A stretch of 64,000 bases of DNA, taken from the NCBI GenBank assembly GCA_907163375.1, contig CAJQUW010011531.1, forward strand, positions 1 to 64,000, read 5' to 3'. Each line of letters starts with the position of its first letter. Positions within the stretch are counted from its first letter, which is position 1. A program made the translations under genes and the position numbers. Positions 22,261-32,683 of this stretch are shown in pieces. The notes beneath the pieces were generated by a model that saw nothing but the letters and a program-made list of their open reading frames with translations, ran no database searches and had not been told where the DNA came from. The stretch is from Prostheceraeus crozeri. Its lineage: Eukaryota > Platyhelminthes > Polycladida > Euryleptidae.

Positions 22261-22567
22261 TTAAGTGTGGCTTTTTTGGGTAATCAGGTTCATTCTGTGG
22301 CTTCTTTGGCTCTTTTGTGATTTTGGCTTTTTGGATCATTTTTGGCTCTTTTGGAAATGATCATTAACCATACATGTTTTCACATTGAAAATTTGAAGTT
22401 TCTAAAAGTGGCGATTTTCACATTTTGACCTCTGTCCACCTTGTACAATGACGGATACAGATGTATAGTGGCTCAATGAAAAGCTGAGAACACAAGCTCT
22501 CGAATGGTGTGTGACTTGTCAATGTAAAAGGAAATTGAAAGTCAGGAGAATTGGTTGAAGTTTGGCA

Positions 22568-24462
22568 CAGAGATAGAAGCGGGTCAGGTAGTGTGATCCG
22601 TGACCCGCATGGTTTCAAATTTCCACACCCGTGACCCGTTGGATCCGTGACCCGCAGATCCGCGGGTCTTTCCCGGGTCAGCAGCAAAAGGCTCAGACCC
22701 ATGACCCGCAATTTTTCAAAAAAAGTATATGAACTTTTACTTTTATTTCATCTATCTTATAGCAATATTCAGAGACTTCGTTAAAAGATTACTGATGTGA
22801 ATGCACGCTGATGTAGCAAATAGCCTACCAGTAATAATTTGATATTCGTATTGATAGTACAAGCTACATTTCGAAATGACAGACGCCCATACACGCTTCT
22901 ACTAGCTTATAGGCCCATCATTGTCTCCTCAACGTTTAAAAAGTTAACAAAAATATTTTATGACATTCTGTTTTGTAAGGATTAATGCTTATTGATAATC
23001 AAAGTGAAATGAGGATCAAGTTAATGAGATGTAATAATCTAATTAACATAATTAGACTGTTAATTTTTTCCTCTGGCATGCGACTAAACTGACCTTATAG
23101 TTTTTTATTCAATAAAATAAATAAGTTAACAAAGTCGAGGTTTATAGAAAATTAGTTCTTCAAGAATGGAAGTGTTGTGAAATTTTCCGGCATAAATGCT
23201 AGCTATACATATTATGGCCTACCGTAATTCACGTAATATTGAAAGCGATAGTGCAAAAAAGCAATTATTATTTTTCGGAGCACAGTCACCAAATCGGTGA
23301 AAATTATGATAAAACGATCATGAATTGAAGGAATTATTCAAATCAAATTACAAGTAGATACGGTATATTATCGAATAGGATGACTGACAGAATGACAGAG
23401 TCAGAGGTTCTTATAATATTCAAGGGATTCACCGCTTCGGGCTCCAATTGATTTCGGATAGGGCGCATTTGATCCGCTATTGAATGCGCTGAAGTGTCTG
23501 TCAGACTCTGATGTAGAAGCTGGAATGACATATACTGAGTGAGCTATTCTCGCAAGAGTTGTCATTGCACTTTTCAACTCGTGCCAAAACTTCAACAGAT
23601 CAAAGTTTTCGGAACAAGGTGATGTTATGGAGTTACTTTGTTGCAACTGAGTCGTAATACTTGCCGTTGTCGGACTTTCCTGAAATTCTAAGGAACGCTC
23701 ACCCTGCTGGGATCTAAAACTTGAAAATATATCCAGCTTTCCACTTTTACTTCTCTTAGATTCAGGTTCTCGAAATACACTCGAAATAGACTTTTGGCAA
23801 TGTCAGAGAGCTATTTTGCGCTAGGTTTCATATAAGCAAGCACACGATTTTTCATGCAAGCAAGCACACGTTCTTTTCATACTGATGATTCACGGTTTCG
23901 TACGATCCCATTCTCATTCCTGACAGTGATAAATAAATCTATATTTGACATTTTTGGAAGGACTTCACTGGTGGCAATGGTCGGCACTCAGAAGATAAAA
24001 ACACCGGTAAAAACAATTTACATCTATACATAAATGTGTGACCGCCATGACCCATAGCGTGCGTATTATTAACTTGTGAATGATTTATGTTTCTAATGAT
24101 TTTTATAAGGGTTGCAGTATATATGTTTACAGGGGCAAAGGCGTATTTGAATAAAAAATACACACATATACAAAGTAACTTATATGTATTTTAGCGTCCG
24201 ATTGAATAGAACAGCTTTTAGATCATGTTTGAGAAAAGTGATCAGTGAAAATATAACCCACATAGTAGGTCATATTCATTATATTATAAACATTATTATA
24301 ATGTTTCCAAAACTAGCCTGTAATATTTAATAAGTATGTTTCCACTAACTAAAGACGATAGATGTAATGTTCGCCTGAAAATGACTGACCCGCACTAGAC
24401 CCGCACTGGTCACGCGGATCTGACCACAGACCCGTGACCCGGCTGACCCGTTTCCATCTCTG
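22568..24462 (-). mobile_element. hAT transposon, internally deleted
   Basis: Inverted ends are CAGAGATAGAAGCGGGTCAG (22568) and, inverted at 24462, CAGAGATGGAAACGGGTCAG. They are flanked by GTTTGGCA (22560-22567) and GCTTGGCA (24463-24470), a 7-of-8 match to an 8-bp duplication. Both ends are studded with GACCCG/CGGGTC subterminal motifs (22620-22705 and 24388-24450), a common hAT feature. Length is 1895 bp with only the C-terminal transposase domain left. Confidence 0.9.
23343..23646 (-). pseudogene. hAT transposase, C-terminal dimerisation domain
   Basis: The minus strand reads NFDLLKFWHELKSAMTTLAR and IAHSVYVIPASTSESDRHFS with AFN, the classic hAT C-terminal block (LxxWWxxxxxxxPxLAxxAxxxLxIPASSxxSERxFSxxG). 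After a frameshift IRNQLEPEAVNPLNII continues the domain (RxxLxPxxVxxLxxL). The BED finger and RNase H core are absent. Non-functional fragment. Confidence 0.85.
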
Positions 24463-24840
24463 GCTTGGCATATTTCAGGTGGTCCGTTTTTTGTGATCAA
24501 CTCTGTAGTAGGGAGTCTAAATGACTAGTTTGAAAATGATATTTACAATGAGAAGATGGTGTAATACAATGTAGATATGAACAGGCTGTACTGGGTTACA
24601 TGTCTTTACCAGTAGCAAAAAGAGAATTGACTTGACATGGAAGATGATGAATGATGAACTATGTTAGTAGAGTAGTTTAAGGAAAGTACAGTAGTTAGTA
24701 AAAAAGAAATTCACGACACCTGTCAAGTTCAGTTCTACTATTGATAGATGGTAGCTTATGTATAAAGAATGCCTCACGTATTCTCAAATTAGTATTATCG
24801 TTGTCGTATGGACCAGAATGTCTACAGCGATGTTGGTGCG

Positions 24841-25098
24841 TTATACTTGACAATTTCGAATGTGTTTAAAAATAGATGATGTTGGAGTTGAGAGGTGTTC
24901 TTTGAAGCGGACATCAATTGGTCGTAAGATGCTGCCTATATAAAATTTGTCACATTTCTCACAGCTTACTTTATAAACAACATTTTTTCGGTTACACAAT
25001 TGTTTGTCAATCATTGGACAGTTTATAAGAGAACATGGTTTCATATTTGTTTCATTCTTTTTTAGTTGTTGACGAAGTGTTTTGTCGCGTCTAGTCAA
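24841..25098 (-). CDS. PLE-1 GIY-YIG endonuclease fragment, left arm
   Basis: The 85-residue frame contains CSLINCPMIDKQLCNRKNVV, then YKVSCEKCDKFYIGSILRPI and DVRFKEHL. This is the N-terminal block of a GIY-YIG nuclease (VYxVxCxxCxxxYIGxxxRxxxxRxxEH) as found at the C-terminus of Penelope-like proteins, including the Cys pair before YIG. It is the inverted twin of 25684-25998 and has the same residues. It is truncated after FKHIRNCQV, so it is unlikely to be active. Confidence 0.8.
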   Translation of the reverse strand: MTRRDKTLRQQLKKNETNMKPCSLINCPMIDKQLCNRKNVVYKVSCEKCDKFYIGSILRPIDVRFKEHLSTPTSSIFKHIRNCQV

Positions 25099-25248
25099 TC
25101 GAACGTTGAGTTTGTGTTTATAAAAAATTGCTTTATTCTTGAATCATTATTGTCTATAATGTATGGGAAAGGGAAATGTAAAACATCCTTATTGACCAAT
25201 TGATTGTTTTGTTTTTCGGTTTTCTTTCGTCATTGGAGCTTCATGTTC

Positions 25249-25552
25249 AATAAAGCATGTGACTACAAGTGAAAGACTTTATCCTTTCAGTTATGATATC
25301 GCATCAATGTATACTTCGATTCCGATTGATGACGCTGTATCGGCCATAATTAGCAAACTTGAGGACAATGATGTTCTTTATATCAAAGGTCTATCGCTGA
25401 ACAACATACAGAACATAAGATCTTTAAAATGTCATTCTTCACAATACACTCTTTCATTACTCAAAAAGCACGAAGAAGAATTTGACAACGTATTACGCAT
25501 TAACGGATATGACGAAAATATCATACGATCTCCGAACATGAAGCTCCAATGA
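25249..25552 (+). pseudogene. PLE-1 reverse transcriptase fragment with internal deletion
   Basis: The plus-strand frame (ORF 25259-25552) contains PFSYDIASMYTSIPIDDAVS, the PLE RT motif A (SxDVxSLYTSIPxxxA). It then jumps within about 40 residues to LKKHEEEFDNVLRINGYDEN, which belongs near the end of RT. The palm domain between them is missing. The endonuclease follows in the right arm at 25684, so this is an internally deleted plus-strand PLE. Confidence 0.7.
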
Positions 25553-25683
25553 CGAAAGAAAACCGAAAAACAAAACAATCAATTGGTCAATAAGGATGTT
25601 TTACATTTCCCTTTCCCATACATTATAGACAATAATGATTCAAGAATAAAGCAATTTTTTATAAACACAAACTCAACGTTCGA

Positions 25684-25998
25684 TTGACTAGACGCGACAA
25701 AACACTTCGTCAACAACTAAAAAAGAATGAAACAAATATGAAACCATGTTCTCTTATAAACTGTCCAATGATTGACAAACAATTGTGTAACCGAAAAAAT
25801 GTTGTTTATAAAGTAAGCTGTGAGAAATGTGACAAATTTTATATAGGCAGCATCTTACGACCAATTGATGTCCGCTTCAAAGAACACCTCTCAACTCCAA
25901 CATCATCTATTTTTAAACACATTCGAAATTGTCAAGTAGAACGCACCAACATCGCTGTAGACATTCTGGTCCATACGACAACGATAATACTAATTTGA
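25684..25998 (+). CDS. PLE-1 GIY-YIG endonuclease fragment, right arm
   Basis: The 104-residue frame has the same protein as the left arm over 85 residues (YKVSCEKCDKFYIGSILRPI, RFKEHL). It then reads ERTNIAVDILVHTTTIILI before a stop, where a full enzyme would have the downstream GIY-YIG helices. It belongs to the plus-strand copy whose RT fragment lies just upstream and whose 3' end runs to about 26396. Confidence 0.8.
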   Translation: MTRRDKTLRQQLKKNETNMKPCSLINCPMIDKQLCNRKNVVYKVSCEKCDKFYIGSILRPIDVRFKEHLSTPTSSIFKHIRNCQVERTNIAVDILVHTTTIILI

Positions 25999-26290
25999 GA
26001 ATACGTGAGGCATTCTTTATACATAAGCTACCATCTATCAATAGTAGAACTGAACTTGACAGGTGTCGTGAATTTCTTTTTTACTAACTACTGTACTTTC
26101 CTTAAACTACTCTACTAACATAGTTCACCATTCATCATCTTCCATGTCAAGTCAATTCTCTTTTTGCTACTGGTAAAGACATGTAACACAGTACAGCCTG
26201 TTCATATCTACATTGTATTACACCATCTTCTCATTGTAAATATCATTTTCAAACTAGTCATTTAGACTCCCCACTAATATCAACAGATTC

Positions 26291-26340
26291 TTTTGTACCT
26301 GAGGATGATTGCCCGATAGCAGTCGAAAAATTTTGTACAC
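26291..26340 (+). ncRNA. Hammerhead-ribozyme-like motif in PLE-1 terminal repeat
   Basis: CTGAGGA (26299-26305, CUGANGA box) is followed by a stem GATTGC/GCAGTC (26307-26312 and 26319-26324) with a 6-nt loop and then GAAA (26325-26328). After AATTTT comes GTAC (26335-26338), which can pair with GTAC before the box (26295-26298) as stem I. Cleavage would fall after TTT at 26334. Stem III would be only AATT, workable mainly in a dimer. An extra T after the box departs from the consensus. Hammerheads are known in PLE terminal repeats. Confidence 0.5.
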
Positions 26341-26389
26341 ATTTGCAATAATAATAATAACATCATAAAATACTTCTGACTCTTTCCAA

Positions 26390-27254
26390 CTATATATCTA
26401 AAAATGACCAGTCAGGGCCTCTTTCAAACAAAGGATTATTTGGGCTGCAAGTTTCAATGTATTGTTTCATTTTATCATCATTGTTTGCACTATGATTCCT
26501 CCCCTCGAGAAGGGACTTTGTTATTGCATCCTTTACAAATTGATCATGATAACCCAGTTCTTTGAGCTTAAATTTCATTTCCACATGTCGTTTATCTCTG
26601 TTTGCGACATTTGATGCTATTTTAGTTATTCGTCTTGCCAGAGATATGGTATGTTTCGAATAATGTGACGAGGATGGGCTGAGTTGAATGGCAACTGTAA
26701 CCATCTGTAGGTTTGTGATATATGTCAGTTTGAAGTCTATTGCCGTCTTTCCGCTCGTATACATCAAAGCATCAAGGAAATTGATTTTTTTCATAATTTT
26801 GCTTCATAGTAAACTTGATTCTACCGTTAAGACTATTCAAAAAAGCATGAAAATCCTCAACATCTCCAAAACAATCTCTCCACAAGATGAACCAATCATC
26901 TAAATAACGAATCCAAGAATTTTGAAATGCGTTATAACAGGACGGAGTCATAATAGTCTTAGCAAAGGAATTCATCCTCTCTTCTAAAAAGGCAAGAGTC
27001 AAAGTTGCATACGTTGGGGCTATGCGGGAACCCATGGCTGTGCCTGATACTTGGAGACAAGTTAGATCCACTAAAATGAAATAATTATTATTGAGGATCA
27101 TCTTAATTCCATTCATTATAAAATCCTTTGTAAATCGTTCATTTATCTCATCGTTATGCTTATTGATACAATATTCAATGGCTTGTAAATCCAGAGTGTT
27201 ATCAATATTCGTATGCACTGAGTTAATAGGATGATTACAGGATAATATTATCAT
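26390..27254 (-). pseudogene. PLE reverse transcriptase, frameshifted and truncated
   Basis: From 27254 downward the frame reads INSVHTNIDNTLDLQAIEYC (motif A region without its start), LQVSGTAMGSRIAPTYATLT (motif B), WIRYLDDWFILW (motif C, YLDD) and then, after a frameshift near 26780, INFLDALMYTSG, SHYSKHTISLARRITKIA and ELGYHDQFV. This order is that of Penelope-type RT palm and thumb. The start of RT and the endonuclease are absent, and the end abuts the outer tip of the PLE-1 right arm. Confidence 0.85.
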
Positions 27255-27505
27255 TAAATTAATTAATGATAACAGGATAAGTTAACGGAACGCGAAAAAT
27301 TTTGATTGACGTTGTACAGGGACACTCATTAAAATGAAGAAATCATTATAAGTTTGGCGAGCTCATTGTTCCACGTCATTGCACACGTCAGCTCGCGGTC
27401 ATCAATGTAGTCTCAAAGGATCTAAAATTAACTGTCGTGGAGGGAGTTCGTAATTGACGTCGCAAGTCACTGGAGTTCCCTCATAAGTGAAGAAGTAATT
27501 CTAAC

Positions 27506-28265
27506 CAGGGATGCGGAGTCCTATCATTTTGATAGGACTCCGACTCCGGGGGTTGATAGGACTCCGACTCCGGGTGGCAAGTATATAAAGCCTAGTTTTT
27601 TGAAAAATAAACTGGTAACCTACATCATAGATCATTGTAGGCTTACCTGAACCTATTTTTAGTGTTCACTGCTGTATCAATTATCAATCATTTTCGATGA
27701 AAGTTTATCAAATGCCGCTTTCAGTTATATGCATACGACTCGGCTCCTCCCATCTGCTTGATGTGTGCTTCACATGGTTTTTTTCCAGTCTCTACCAGGC
27801 AGGAAAATCCCCAATCCTTCTTCAAAAAATATGAGTACATTTTCGATTTTAATATGCGCTTTGGAGGAGCCATCACACACGATTAGCGTGAGGGTAAGAG
27901 GTAGTGTTCTCAAACAAACTAGTATTTCATTTTTGTCTCTGATGTGACCTTTGACGCGTAGGTGTGATCGAGGCTAGGAAGGCTTGTCTTCTCTACTAAA
28001 TCACCGAGTGAAAAGACAATCCTTTTCTCACTATCACGGTTCATTCCCTCAACTTTTACAAGCTTACATGCACTGCTGTCTCTGTACTTTTGTTTGACGG
28101 AGAAAGATGACATCAAGACAGTGACAGCTATGCATGAGGATAAATAATTTGTTTGTATTGTATTTCGGGTCTAGTTACAGGCCGGAGTCCGCAGTCCTAT
28201 CACTTGATGGGACTCCAACTCCAGCAAAAATGATAGGACTCCGGGACTCAGACTCTGCATCCCTG
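27506..28265. mobile_element. Non-autonomous hAT-like element with GGAGTC-rich ends
   Basis: Ends CAGGGATGCGGAGTCCTATC (27506) and, inverted at 28265, CAGGGATGCAGAGTCTGAGT are flanked by ATTCTAAC (27498-27505) and ATTCTCAC (28266-28273), 7 of 8 matching. Both ends hold repeats of ATAGGACTCC. The 760-bp interior has no recognisable transposase; a 65-codon minus-strand ORF at 27919-28116 has no known motif. Confidence 0.85.
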
Positions 28266-28293
28266 ATTCTCACTTCAGTGAATAACCTTAAAC

Positions 28294-28991
28294 CAGTGGT
28301 GGGCAACGCGTGGCCCGCGGACCACTTGGTGGCCTATCGGGACATTTTGGGTGGCCCCCACCGCTTCTCATATCTAAAGTGGCCCACTGACATTATTTGA
28401 ATCGATTATGTGAAAATGATTCACTTCGACTTCGACCCTTGAGAGGTGCATCTAAGGGTGTGGGATCCTCTTTAGAATTTGCAAAACCATTAATTAACAT
28501 CTAAATGAGCAATATGATGGCACAAAAAACAAGCATTGACATTCGAATTATCCAACCATGCTCCTTTCGTAATGAATATCTTCTCCCATACGCGATAAAT
28601 GGTCATCACCTGCGTGAGTTTGTGCTAAGTCAATAGTATTCAATGCCCTACTTAGCATGTTTCTCTACGTAATGAACGACGTCTCAATGAACCTTGAAAG
28701 AGGCTATATTAACTAGACCTTGACTACGAATGAAGAAATCCAACCGCATGCTTTTGACGTGCCAACATTTTTTCAAACATTATTGCTGAATTCCATTTGT
28801 ATACTACTACACTATTATATATTAGCACACGACTACCATTTGTGGAGCCCATGCACGGTTTTTGAACACGTAAAAGTACGGAATAGGAGAATATAAAGCC
28901 TATAATACTGCCTTTTAAAATTGGTGGCCCGCGAGCCTTTTCGTGGGCCACTCCTTGTGGCCCGTTATCCCAAATTGGATGCCCACCATTG
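28294..28991. mobile_element. hAT MITE with perfect 8-bp duplication
   Basis: Ends are CAGTGGTGGGCAACGCGTGG (28294) and, inverted at 28991, CAATGGTGGGCATCCAATTT. CCTTAAAC flanks both ends (28286-28293 and 28992-28999). Subterminal TGGCCCGCGG motifs occur on both sides. No transposase is present in 698 bp. Confidence 0.9.
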
Positions 28992-28999
28992 CCTTAAAC

Positions 29000-29700
29000 C
29001 AAGCTTGCACGTCGCAGACAAAACATTTCGAATATCAGCACTCAGCCAGTGATCAAATTGTTAATCACAGAGCTTGTGTCGTTCGGAAAACTTTTATTAT
29101 ATTGGAACTCAGAATTTTTTGACCGCTTAGAGCTTTCTTGTGAAGGCGAGATGTAGAAATAGCCATATATTGTTGTGGTATCAATGTTATTGTTATATCA
29201 ATGCCAGCTTGGGTCAATATTTTGATTATCTGTTTGCAACTTGCTTGTGTTTGATTGACTTTGAAGTTGTAGTTATGTAATCATGAATTATTAGGTAGGC
29301 CTACAGCTCAGTAGACCAGTAGATAAGTCATTTAGTGTATTACTCCTTATCGCACAAAACATGTTATCAAGGTGTGAATAATTGCATTGTATGATTTTGT
29401 ATCGCAATAGACAACTCTCGCTTTCACGGAGCACCACTGGGTCTATCATTCATGCAATTCATATTCGAATTGCACGTTAACACCTGTATGCTTTTAATTT
29501 TAGTGCTACCGAAAGATTTTACATTTTTGATTTACGTTTATGATGCAAAAGTATTCATGCTTTACATGCATTTTTGTTTGATATCATAATCAGACGTTTG
29601 TGTTATGAAGTTATCTGCCTGAAAACCATGTGTCTGAAAACTTTTTGAAAGCATGGTAATTTCTGATGATTTCATCAAACGGCAATGCAATATAAACAAT
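29000..29700. other. No recognisable gene
   Basis: AT-rich sequence with no TIR, motif or credible ORF that I could support. Confidence 0.4.
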
Positions 29701-29739
29701 TCAATCAAATGTAACATAAATCAAAACATGATAGAAAAT

Positions 29740-30262
29740 AATGCAGTCAGTAAGAAAGATCTCACAACAACTATTCATGAAACAAATTGAAGCAAGATCC
29801 TGGACAAAGTCCGGAATTATCTTAACAGTCTTCACATTACCAACGAACATCCTTTCGTATATCATTGGTCGAGCAGACCGGACATCGCCCTTGTGGCTTC
29901 GTTTTGGTCGCTGTTTGTGGAATTTTTTGAATTCTTTGAACTTGTGCATGAAGCAACCGTGCTTGCATGGGCTGCGAAGAAAGTCTTTTCTGGCCGTCGA
30001 GGTCTTCCTGCTTCTCCATACATGGTCAGATGCCTATGGATTGTTTAGTGAATTGTAATAAATTGAAATTTTTTTCGGCATGTTCTCTTTGTGCAGAATG
30101 AAAGCATTCAAAACTAAACGATGCAGAAGATGCAGTGCGATTTTCTTGAACCATCTGTAGGATTTTCTCTTAAGACTGCTGTTGTCAATGATTTGATTCG
30201 ACAAATCAACTCCGTTCATTGACATGTTGTAATCTGTCATAATATAGGCAATGATGACTCAT
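29740..30262 (-). pseudogene. piggyBac element 2, transposase C-terminal remnant
   Basis: The minus strand reads MTDYNMSMNGVDLSNQIIDN, RKSYRWFKKIALHLLHRLVL and NAFILHKEN, the block downstream of the third catalytic Asp in piggyBac transposases (DYNxxMGGVDLxDQ...YRxxRKxYKW). After frameshifts come GRCPVCSTNDIRKDVRW and CGKCKDC*, remains of the C-terminal cysteine-rich finger. It belongs to a different family from the copy at 14.5-17.9 kb. The upstream part is lost, with a MITE beginning at 30279. Confidence 0.8.
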
Positions 30263-30278
30263 GTTTATCAGGTCTCCT

Positions 30279-31267
30279 CACTGTAAATCGCTGGATACGA
30301 AAATTACATACAAACACATACCAAAATCACATACAATTTGAAACTAACATCTGAAACGACATTCTCGTATGCTTACAGAGATCTGATATGTTTTTCTCAC
30401 GAAATCTCACTTACTTTCGTATGTGATTGGTATGTAGCGATATGAACTATTCTATCTGTGATTGGCTGTTTTACACTGAAATACGAGTTGTTGGTATGTT
30501 TTATATACGAGAGCCGATGCAAATTCATCTTCATTCGTATGCCTCTGGTATTTAGTTATAAAACTACTCTGGAATGTAGTTTCAAAAATCGGCCCTAAGT
30601 CACATAGCAAAAAAATATATGTTACATACTACTGTCAAATAACTTTTTTCAGTATTACCAGTTGTGAGTACGAGTATTTCATTTTGATGGTGTGATATTT
30701 AACTAGATTAGATTAATTGCGAATTTTATGCTCCGCGAGTATGTCGTCCTTGCTACTTGTCTAGCAACCTTAACTGGACGCTTAGTTAGCTCTACTTAAT
30801 GAACCAAGTTGATTAACATCAATTCATTCAAACAATGTTACTCGTGCAATCATGTTGGCTTATATATCTCAAACATAACTATTTTTGCATTCATGAATTA
30901 TAATGTGCTTTTATTTCGGATTGATAATATGCTTGATTTCAAAATTGCGTAATGCATAATTGTTGTTGGTTGAATACTTATTGATTATTTATGAAATGCC
31001 TTAGAATTACAAATATTAAAATCGAATTCAGTACTTACAAAACAGTAGTAACATTAGTGTGATCTTTATTGACAAAAGGCCTTAAATCAACATACTTTAG
31101 ACATAATAGATGCTTTCTTTTAACATTGTGCTGGTATGACGTTCGTATGTAAAGCATACTACACTTGAAATAACATACGAAAAGCATACAAGTATATTCA
31201 GAAATATACCACAAAATATTCTGGTATGCATCCTTCGTATGTGATTGGTATTCAACGATTTACAGTG
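30279..31267. mobile_element. 989-bp MITE with CACTGTAAATCG ends
   Basis: The left end CACTGTAAATCGCTGGATAC is matched, inverted at 31267, by CACTGTAAATCGTTGAATAC. Inside both ends, CATACGAA- and GTATGTGATTGG-like motifs recur in both orientations. I found no convincing target duplication, so the superfamily is open. No ORF of interest. Confidence 0.75.
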
Positions 31268-31300
31268 ACCGTCAAATAACACATCATCTATCATTGTAAG

Positions 31301-32316
31301 TAGGGATTGCAATCCCGGGATTGAAATTAAGAATTTCAGGCTTGTCACTAGCAACAACAAAATGACATAATATTCGTAGAGATGTTTTTGTGTGAATTGT
31401 GACACATCTGTTCAACATGCAACTTCAAAGCTATTTCTGACATATCAATGATTAAGTGTGTGTCCAATTCGTGTGTACATGCCCTATTCTCCCACCACAT
31501 CACATGAAAATGAAGGCCGCTGTATGCTTCACACTTTCTCATGCGTCACGTTACACCCAACATGCAGTCAACGTACGAGATAGCGGCTTTAGGAAAGTCC
31601 GCACGAAGTCTCTCTAACGTGCGCATAGACGTTAATGAATTCTATAGCTTTATTGAAAAAAAGCATTTGTTTTCTCTTTGTCACATGTTTCGAACTTCTA
31701 TTGATGTAACAATGAAACCGGGTAAGACAGCGGTTTGATGATCTCAAAGTCATAAAAGGTAACTTTTAACTAATAACTTACAATTATAAATAAATAAATA
31801 AATAATTTAAATATATGAGTAGGCTATTAAGATGTACCGGTACTGCACATGAAATTACAATTGACAATATGTAGAATAACTACACAAATAATCGCCTAAC
31901 ATCTATTGACATCTAATGCTTAAATATTGCCGAGTAGCAAACTTAGTGTAACGAAATATCAATCTCCGGTTCTCTAGAAGACGGACATCGTTCTTTATTA
32001 TACTTATTAAAGATGAAGGGGCTCGCCAGCGATCTACAACGTAAAAAGGGGTCGCACGGCGAAGAAAGTTGGGAACCACTGATATAGACTATATAAGTTT
32101 TAAAGTTTTAAATCAGCATAAATCGTTGCTTTAACAAAACTTAACATGAAACAATTGACAGTTCAATTCATGTATAGCTATTGAATTTATAATATATGAT
32201 ATAATATATAATATATCATACGTCCAATAATAGACCCGGAAGTATTTATAGTAGAGACATTATCAGAACTCCGGGATCCCGGGATTGGAGAAAATGGACA
32301 GGGATTGCAATCCCTA
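31301..32316. mobile_element. Non-autonomous hAT-like element, TAGGGATTGCAATCCC ends
   Basis: Ends TAGGGATTGCAATCCCGGGA (31301) and, inverted at 32316, TAGGGATTGCAATCCCTGTC, flanked on both sides by ATTGTAAG (31293-31300 and 32317-32324), a perfect 8-bp duplication. The tips are themselves palindromic (GGGATTGCAATCCC). Near 32020-32078, GGGTCGCACGGCG...GTTGGGAACCACTG looks like the end of another hAT (inverse CAGTGGTTCCCAAC), perhaps a truncated nested copy. Confidence 0.88.
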
Positions 32317-32683
32317 ATTGTAAGACATCGACTCATACAGTGTTTGCAAGCAGGCTCAACACAAATATTATCACAACTTTATTGCTTGCCATATTTTTCA
32401 GCAGGACGTACCCCGTGCGCTTTTAGCATATAGGGTACCCTGTGCGCTATTAGCATATAGGAGCAATGCCTTACAGGATTGGACGTACCAGATACGTTAT
32501 TAGCACTTGAAGGGGCTTTATGGAAATTCCAATGGCAAAAGTTGACCAAAATGCATGACGATCAAAGCCTTAAGCAATGGATACAGAGACGCCAGCCACC
32601 GTCCCATCCACAACCGACCAGTTTTTAATAAGCCGGTGACCGGTCGGTTTTGAATACGTCGGTATTATATATACTATGTAAAG

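Larger units (their letters stand above)
19024..22370 (+). mobile_element. P-superfamily transposon with complex inverted ends
   Basis: Ends are TGGTTAATGATCATTTCCAA (from 19024) and its inverse at 22370. They are flanked by CACATGTT (19016-19023) and TACATGTT (22371-22378), a 7-of-8 match to the 8-bp duplication expected of P elements. Each end holds further inverted and direct repeats for 250-350 bp (for example TTACCCAAAAAAGCCACACT twice on the left). The right end folds into its own hairpin of about 100-bp arms (22020-22260). It carries a THAP-type transposase. Confidence 0.88.
13969..24508 (-). mobile_element. Tc1/mariner-like element hosting four nested insertions
   Basis: The right end (reverse complement of 24479-24508) reads CAGAGTTGATCACAAAAAAC then GGACCACCTGAAAT. 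The left end reads AAAAGTGGACCACCTAAAAT but lacks the first 10 or so bases. Removing the nested MITE, piggyBac, P and hAT elements with their duplications leaves about 1.5 kb, normal for this superfamily. Flanks match the other PLE arm and place the insertion at a TA. About 36 bp of PLE sequence and the outer left TIR are deleted. Confidence 0.7.
13880..27254. mobile_element. Penelope-like element pair 1 (PLE-1), head-to-head
   Basis: Inner arms 24509-25248 (minus) and 25534-26272 (plus) are inverted copies with only a few differences. Each carries a GIY-YIG endonuclease reading. A further part of each arm lies at 13880-13968 and about 26296-26396 (TATAGTTGGAAAGAGTCAG...). The left arm is interrupted by a Tc1/mariner element (13969-24508) and its nested guests. 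The loop 25249-25533 holds an RT fragment. Beyond the right arm, a minus-strand PLE RT (26390-27254) abuts. Partial inverted copies are a known PLE habit. Confidence 0.8.

Noticed and set aside
24500..26280. Assembly artefact causing the inverted repeat
   Set aside because: The arms differ at several bases, the loop has its own RT sequence, and the second PLE pair has a target duplication, so a biological origin is more likely, though long reads would settle it.
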